DNA of 64,000 bases from JANSYL01 sp965229695 (GTDB lineage: Bacteria; Pseudomonadota; Alphaproteobacteria; Rhodobacterales; Rhodobacteraceae): positions 2,604,001 through 2,668,000 of the forward strand of contig OZ245921.1 of assembly GCA_965229695.1 (NCBI GenBank). Reading direction: 5' to 3'. Made by a program: the position numbers and the translations under genes. Below the pieces are notes generated by a model. The model was not told the DNA's origin. It searched no databases and was given only the letters and a program-made list of their open reading frames with translations. Shown in pieces: positions 61,150 through 64,000 of the stretch. The stretch's first letter is position 1. Every line of letters begins with the position of its first letter.

Positions 61150-62226
61150 CTAGTCGAGCGAGTATTCATACGGCCATTCGTAGCCGGTGGCGGCCACCGC
61201 TTCGAGATAGGCGGCCATTACCTCGGTCCCCGGCATGCCGCGGCCATCCGCGTCGGCGGCCTGCTGTCCGGGGAAGGCGGCGAGCGATTCCGCCCAACCC
61301 GAGCGGACCTCGGGCGCAAGCTCGGTCACGGTGGCACCAGCCTCGGTCAAGCCGGTCAGACCGCTGGCCTGACGCCCGTTCAGGGATTCGCCCGCTTGCG
61401 CCTCATAGGCGCGACCGACCTCAAGGATGATCTGCTGCACATCTTCGGGCAGGCGATCAAAGCTGCGCTGGTTCATGGTCAGCGCGTTCACGCCCATCGC
61501 GCCAAAGCCGATCAGCGTGTAGTAGGGGGCGGGTTCGTAGAAACGGAAGCCCAGATAGGCCGATGGGAACATCAGCCAGCCGTTATAAACGCCGGTTTGT
61601 AGCGACAGATAGCCGTCTGGCAGGGTCGATTGCACCGGGGTTGCGCCCGCGAATTCCAGCCAGGGCAGGTTCGGACCGGCCCCGCCGATTTTCACGCCTT
61701 GCAAATCTTCGACCGTTTCCCAGGGATCGGTGGTGCCAAGGTGGTAATTGTCCCACCCATGCAGGCCCAGAAGCAACTGGTCATATTCAGCCGTGAATTG
61801 CTCTTCGAGCCAGGGCACCGCGTCATAAACGGCGCGCGTCGCCTCCATCTGCTGTGCCGAATCCTGCGGGCCGAACGGCGCATAATAGGGGAAATTGTGC
61901 AAAAACAGCTTGGCCGGTTCAAAGCAGATGCAATAGGCGCCGATATCCAAGATGCCGTTCTGCACCGATTCCAGCGTTTCGGCCACGCCTGCGATAGCGC
62001 CGCCATAGCCTTCGACAAATTCAACGGTGTGTTCGGTTTCTTCGGCCACACGGCGTACCACTTCTGGTACAAAATAGTCTGCAACATCAGCCACATAGAC
62101 GGCTGGTCCGTTTGGATGGCCGGAGCCGATCCGCAATGTGAAATTCTCGGCAAATGCCGCGCCTGCGCCCAGTGAGAGCGTCACGGCAGCCAGCGCGCTT
62201 GACCGCAAGAATGCCTTCGACATCAT
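61150..62226 (-). CDS. TRAP transporter substrate-binding protein (DctP family)
   Basis: A 358-residue periplasmic binding protein. The signal peptide ends near GAGAAFAENFTLRIG. Features of DctP proteins are the early TLRIGSGHPNG strand, AVYDAVPWLEEQF in the middle and KIGGAGPNLPWLEFAGATPV, the region with the ligand arginine/amide. The start ATG 62226 follows GGGAGGAAGAAGACC; the second in-frame ATG is adjacent. It is divergent from the dctQ and dctM genes, with which it forms one transporter. Two operator-like palindromes lie between them. Confidence 0.92.
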   Translation of the reverse strand: MMSKAFLRSSALAAVTLSLGAGAAFAENFTLRIGSGHPNGPAVYVADVADYFVPEVVRRVAEETEHTVEFVEGYGGAIAGVAETLESVQNGILDIGAYCICFEPAKLFLHNFPYYAPFGPQDSAQQMEATRAVYDAVPWLEEQFTAEYDQLLLGLHGWDNYHLGTTDPWETVEDLQGVKIGGAGPNLPWLEFAGATPVQSTLPDGYLSLQTGVYNGWLMFPSAYLGFRFYEPAPYYTLIGFGAMGVNALTMNQRSFDRLPEDVQQIILEVGRAYEAQAGESLNGRQASGLTGLTEAGATVTELAPEVRSGWAESLAAFPGQQAADADGRGMPGTEVMAAYLEAVAATGYEWPYEYSLD

Positions 62227-62314
62227 GGTCTTCTTCCTCCCTATGTCAGTCATGTCGAACAGTCCAACCTCTTGGCTTTGCGTGACAGATCGAAGCTTCC
62301 ACCTGTCTCAGCCA

Positions 62315-62336
62315 TTATTTATCGACTGCTAAATGA
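62315..62336. promoter_or_regulatory. TetR-type palindrome, TRAP promoter site 1
   Basis: TTATTTAT (62315-62322), spacer CGACTG, CTAAATGA (62329-62336): left arm perfect, right arm 6 of 8. It is 89 bp upstream of the dctP start. Confidence 0.6.
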
Positions 62337-62395
62337 CTGCGACATTTCCACACAGATTTTGCCATCGGTCAAGCGTGACGGCGCGAAGAGCTGCG

Positions 62396-62417
62396 TTATT
62401 TATCGTTTGCTAACTTA
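62396..62417. promoter_or_regulatory. TetR-type palindrome, TRAP promoter site 2
   Basis: TTATTTAT (62396-62403), spacer CGTTTG, CTAACTTA (62410-62417): left arm perfect, right arm only 5 of 8. It is 74 bp upstream of the dctQ start and 81 bp from site 1. Weakest of the six. Confidence 0.45.
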
Positions 62418-62490
62418 TTCCTTGACGCCTCTTGCGTTTGAGTTAGCGTTGACCAAAATCGCGTGCGAGCGACAGGCAGGGGAGGGTCTG

Positions 62491-63015
62491 ATGCGGGTTC
62501 CGATACGGATATCCAGGGGGATACATTTGATATCCGCCTTTTGGACGCTTCTATTGGGGTTGCTGATTTTCGGCGATGTCATGGGGCGGACGTTTCTCAA
62601 CACGCCGATCCCCGGCACGAAAGAGATTTTGCAGAATTCGGTTGTCTCAATCGCGTTTCTGCAAATCCCGCTGGCGATTTATTCAGGCTCGATGCTGCGT
62701 ACGTCGGTCTTTGCCGACTCGGTGCCGCCCCTGTTTCGGCGCATCCTGCGCACCATCGGCGCGCTGCTTGGTCTGCTGGTGTTTCTGGGCCTGGTATGGA
62801 GCACCTTTCCCGCCTTCACCGATGCCTACCGGATTGGCGAATACGAAGGCGAAGGGGCGCTACGCGTGCCGACCTGGCCGGTGCGCGGCGCAGTCTTGGT
62901 GATGTCGGTTTTTGCGGCTTTGGCCTACATCCAAATGATCATCCTGGATTGGCAGGGCAAACTGGTCGACGAACTTGAAGCCCCCGGCGCGCTTGCGCCC
63001 GTGCATTCCGAATAG
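62491..63015 (+). CDS. TRAP transporter small permease (DctQ family)
   Basis: A 174-residue membrane protein with four hydrophobic helices, as expected for DctQ: LISAFWTLLLGLLIFGDVMG, then a helix near VVSIAFLQIPLAIYSG, GALLGLLVFLGLVW and AVLVMSVFAALAYIQMIILD. The G-D-V-x-x-R-x-F pattern in helix 1 is a usual DctQ feature. ATG 62491 follows GGGGAGGG; the much longer upstream frame runs through the operators and is rejected. Twelve bases before the large permease start. Confidence 0.9.
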   Translation: MRVPIRISRGIHLISAFWTLLLGLLIFGDVMGRTFLNTPIPGTKEILQNSVVSIAFLQIPLAIYSGSMLRTSVFADSVPPLFRRILRTIGALLGLLVFLGLVWSTFPAFTDAYRIGEYEGEGALRVPTWPVRGAVLVMSVFAALAYIQMIILDWQGKLVDELEAPGALAPVHSE

Positions 63016-63027
63016 GCGGGCGGCGCG

Positions 63028-64000
63028 ATGGGAGGTGATATCGTACTTTGGATGCTGGGCCTGCTGATCCTGCTGATCTTGCTCGGCACACATATTGGCG
63101 TCGCGCTGGCGGTGTGTTCGGCCTTGGGCGTCTGGCTGATGCTTGGAAGTTTCGAGGCCGCGGTTTCGATCCTGGGCAACACCGCCTACGAGGCAGTGCG
63201 CAAGGATGTGTTCGCGGTGATCCCGCTATTTGTTTTGATGGGGGATTTCATATCCCGATCTGGGGCGGCGGCGGATCTCTACCGCATCTGCGACCGGACC
63301 TTGAAGCGCCTGCCAGGCCGTTTGGCCATTGCGACCATTGCGGGCAACACGGTGTTTGCCGCCGTCACGGGCGTGTCGATTGCGGCTGCGGCCGCGTTTT
63401 CGCGCATCGCCTACCCCGAGATGAAAAAGGTTGGCTATAAGCAAACCTTCGCGCTGGGGGCTGTGGCCGGGTCGTCCTGCCTGGGCATGTTGATCCCGCC
63501 CAGCGTGTTGCTGATCGTCTGGGCGATTCTGACCGAGATGAGCGTGGGGGCCCTGTTCATCGCGGGCATCATTCCTGGCATCTTATTGGCGCTGCTTTTC
63601 ACCGGATATGTGGTGATTGCGGCGATCCGAAACCCCGATATCGCGCCCCCTTTCCAAGAGGATTTGGTGCCGCTGACCCCGGCGGAGCTTCGGTCGGAAT
63701 TGATCGGGGGGCTGGGCATCCTGGGCCTAATCCTGCTGGTCATCGGGGGCATTTGGACCGGATTTTTTACCCCAACCGAGGCGGCTGGCTTTGGCGCTTT
63801 GGGGGCGTTCATCCTGGGCCTGATCAAGGGGATGCGCGGCAAAGAAATCTTGGATGCGATTTACCAGGCCGGGCGCACCACGGCGCCGATCATGTTCCTG
63901 CTGATCACTGCGCAGATGTATTCGCGCCTGCTGGCCATTGGTGGGGCGGTGCCCTTTATCCAAGGGTTGTTCTTCAGCATCGGGGCTGAGCCTTGGATGA
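63028..64000 (+). CDS. TRAP transporter large permease (DctM), 3' truncated by window
   Basis: Open from ATG 63028 to the window end (324 codons), so it is cut. The product has many hydrophobic helices: MLGLLILLILLGTHIGVALA, DVFAVIPLFVLMGDF, GNTVFAAVTGVSIAAAAA and GSSCLGMLIPPSVLLIVWAI, with the P-P-S loop typical of DctM. It is the Na+- or H+-coupled transport subunit that works with the DctQ and DctP products nearby. Only the start is visible; a full DctM is about 420-440 residues. Confidence 0.93.
   Translation, partial: MGGDIVLWMLGLLILLILLGTHIGVALAVCSALGVWLMLGSFEAAVSILGNTAYEAVRKDVFAVIPLFVLMGDFISRSGAAADLYRICDRTLKRLPGRLAIATIAGNTVFAAVTGVSIAAAAAFSRIAYPEMKKVGYKQTFALGAVAGSSCLGMLIPPSVLLIVWAILTEMSVGALFIAGIIPGILLALLFTGYVVIAAIRNPDIAPPFQEDLVPLTPAELRSELIGGLGILGLILLVIGGIWTGFFTPTEAAGFGALGAFILGLIKGMRGKEILDAIYQAGRTTAPIMFLLITAQMYSRLLAIGGAVPFIQGLFFSIGAEPWM

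Overview
The window is high-GC DNA that looks like an alphaproteobacterium of the Rhodobacteraceae (Roseobacter-type). The main reasons are the gene families and their arrangement: TRAP and CUT1-type ABC importers, an mgsABC/gmaS-like (glxBCD/glnT-like) operon, a PuuE-UraD fusion, HCBP-repeat RTX proteins with PrtD/HlyD type I secretion, and many ATGA start/stop overlaps. Assignment is by recognition only; no search was run.

Layout. 1-1152: tail of a mobile-element-like set (truncated unknown ORF, excisionase-like HTH protein, winged-helix protein), followed by about 0.9 kb without a credible gene. 2076-15718: a catabolic island with a LacI-type regulator, a CUT1-type ABC importer, five SnoaL/NTF2-fold proteins, a HisD-family dehydrogenase, a shortened SDR and a bicupin. 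It holds decaying genes: an amidohydrolase broken into at least five reading-frame segments, a SnoaL protein and an SDR with in-frame internal deletions, and a MetE-like stub. Two LacI-type operators lie in its divergent promoter. 16005-19751: DUF4173-like membrane protein, OmpR-type response regulator and sensor kinase, overlapping. 20221-21240: unknown gene. 21465-32608: type I secretion ABC and HlyD genes divergent from two small unknown envelope proteins and a 2129-residue RTX protein with an N-terminal lipase-like domain and 12 C-terminal-side repeats, five of them nearly identical at DNA level. 33415-33521: a 17-codon leader ORF and terminator (candidate attenuator) in front of a Bcr/CflA-type efflux gene. 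34735-39837: BASS transporter, acyl-CoA ligase and purine/allantoin genes (uraH, puuE-uraD fusion, allA). 40005-44037: fumarylacetoacetase, Rieske protein, sulfatase, XRE-cupin regulator. 44122-48424: mgsABC/gmaS-like operon. 48522-50020: flavin reductase and Gfo/Idh/MocA oxidoreductase.

50017-64000 is the most interesting part. It encodes a TetR regulator, an aromatic-type FAD monooxygenase, a three-subunit molybdenum hydroxylase, a cyclase-family hydrolase, a PuuE-like deacetylase/amidohydrolase, two cupins, a GST, two OsmC proteins, a peroxiredoxin and a TRAP transporter (DctM cut by the window end). All four divergent promoters in this stretch carry the same 22-bp palindrome, TTATTTAT-N6-ATAAATAA, with six copies of varying quality. 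I infer one TetR-controlled regulon for uptake and oxidative breakdown of an unidentified, possibly N-heterocyclic, compound.
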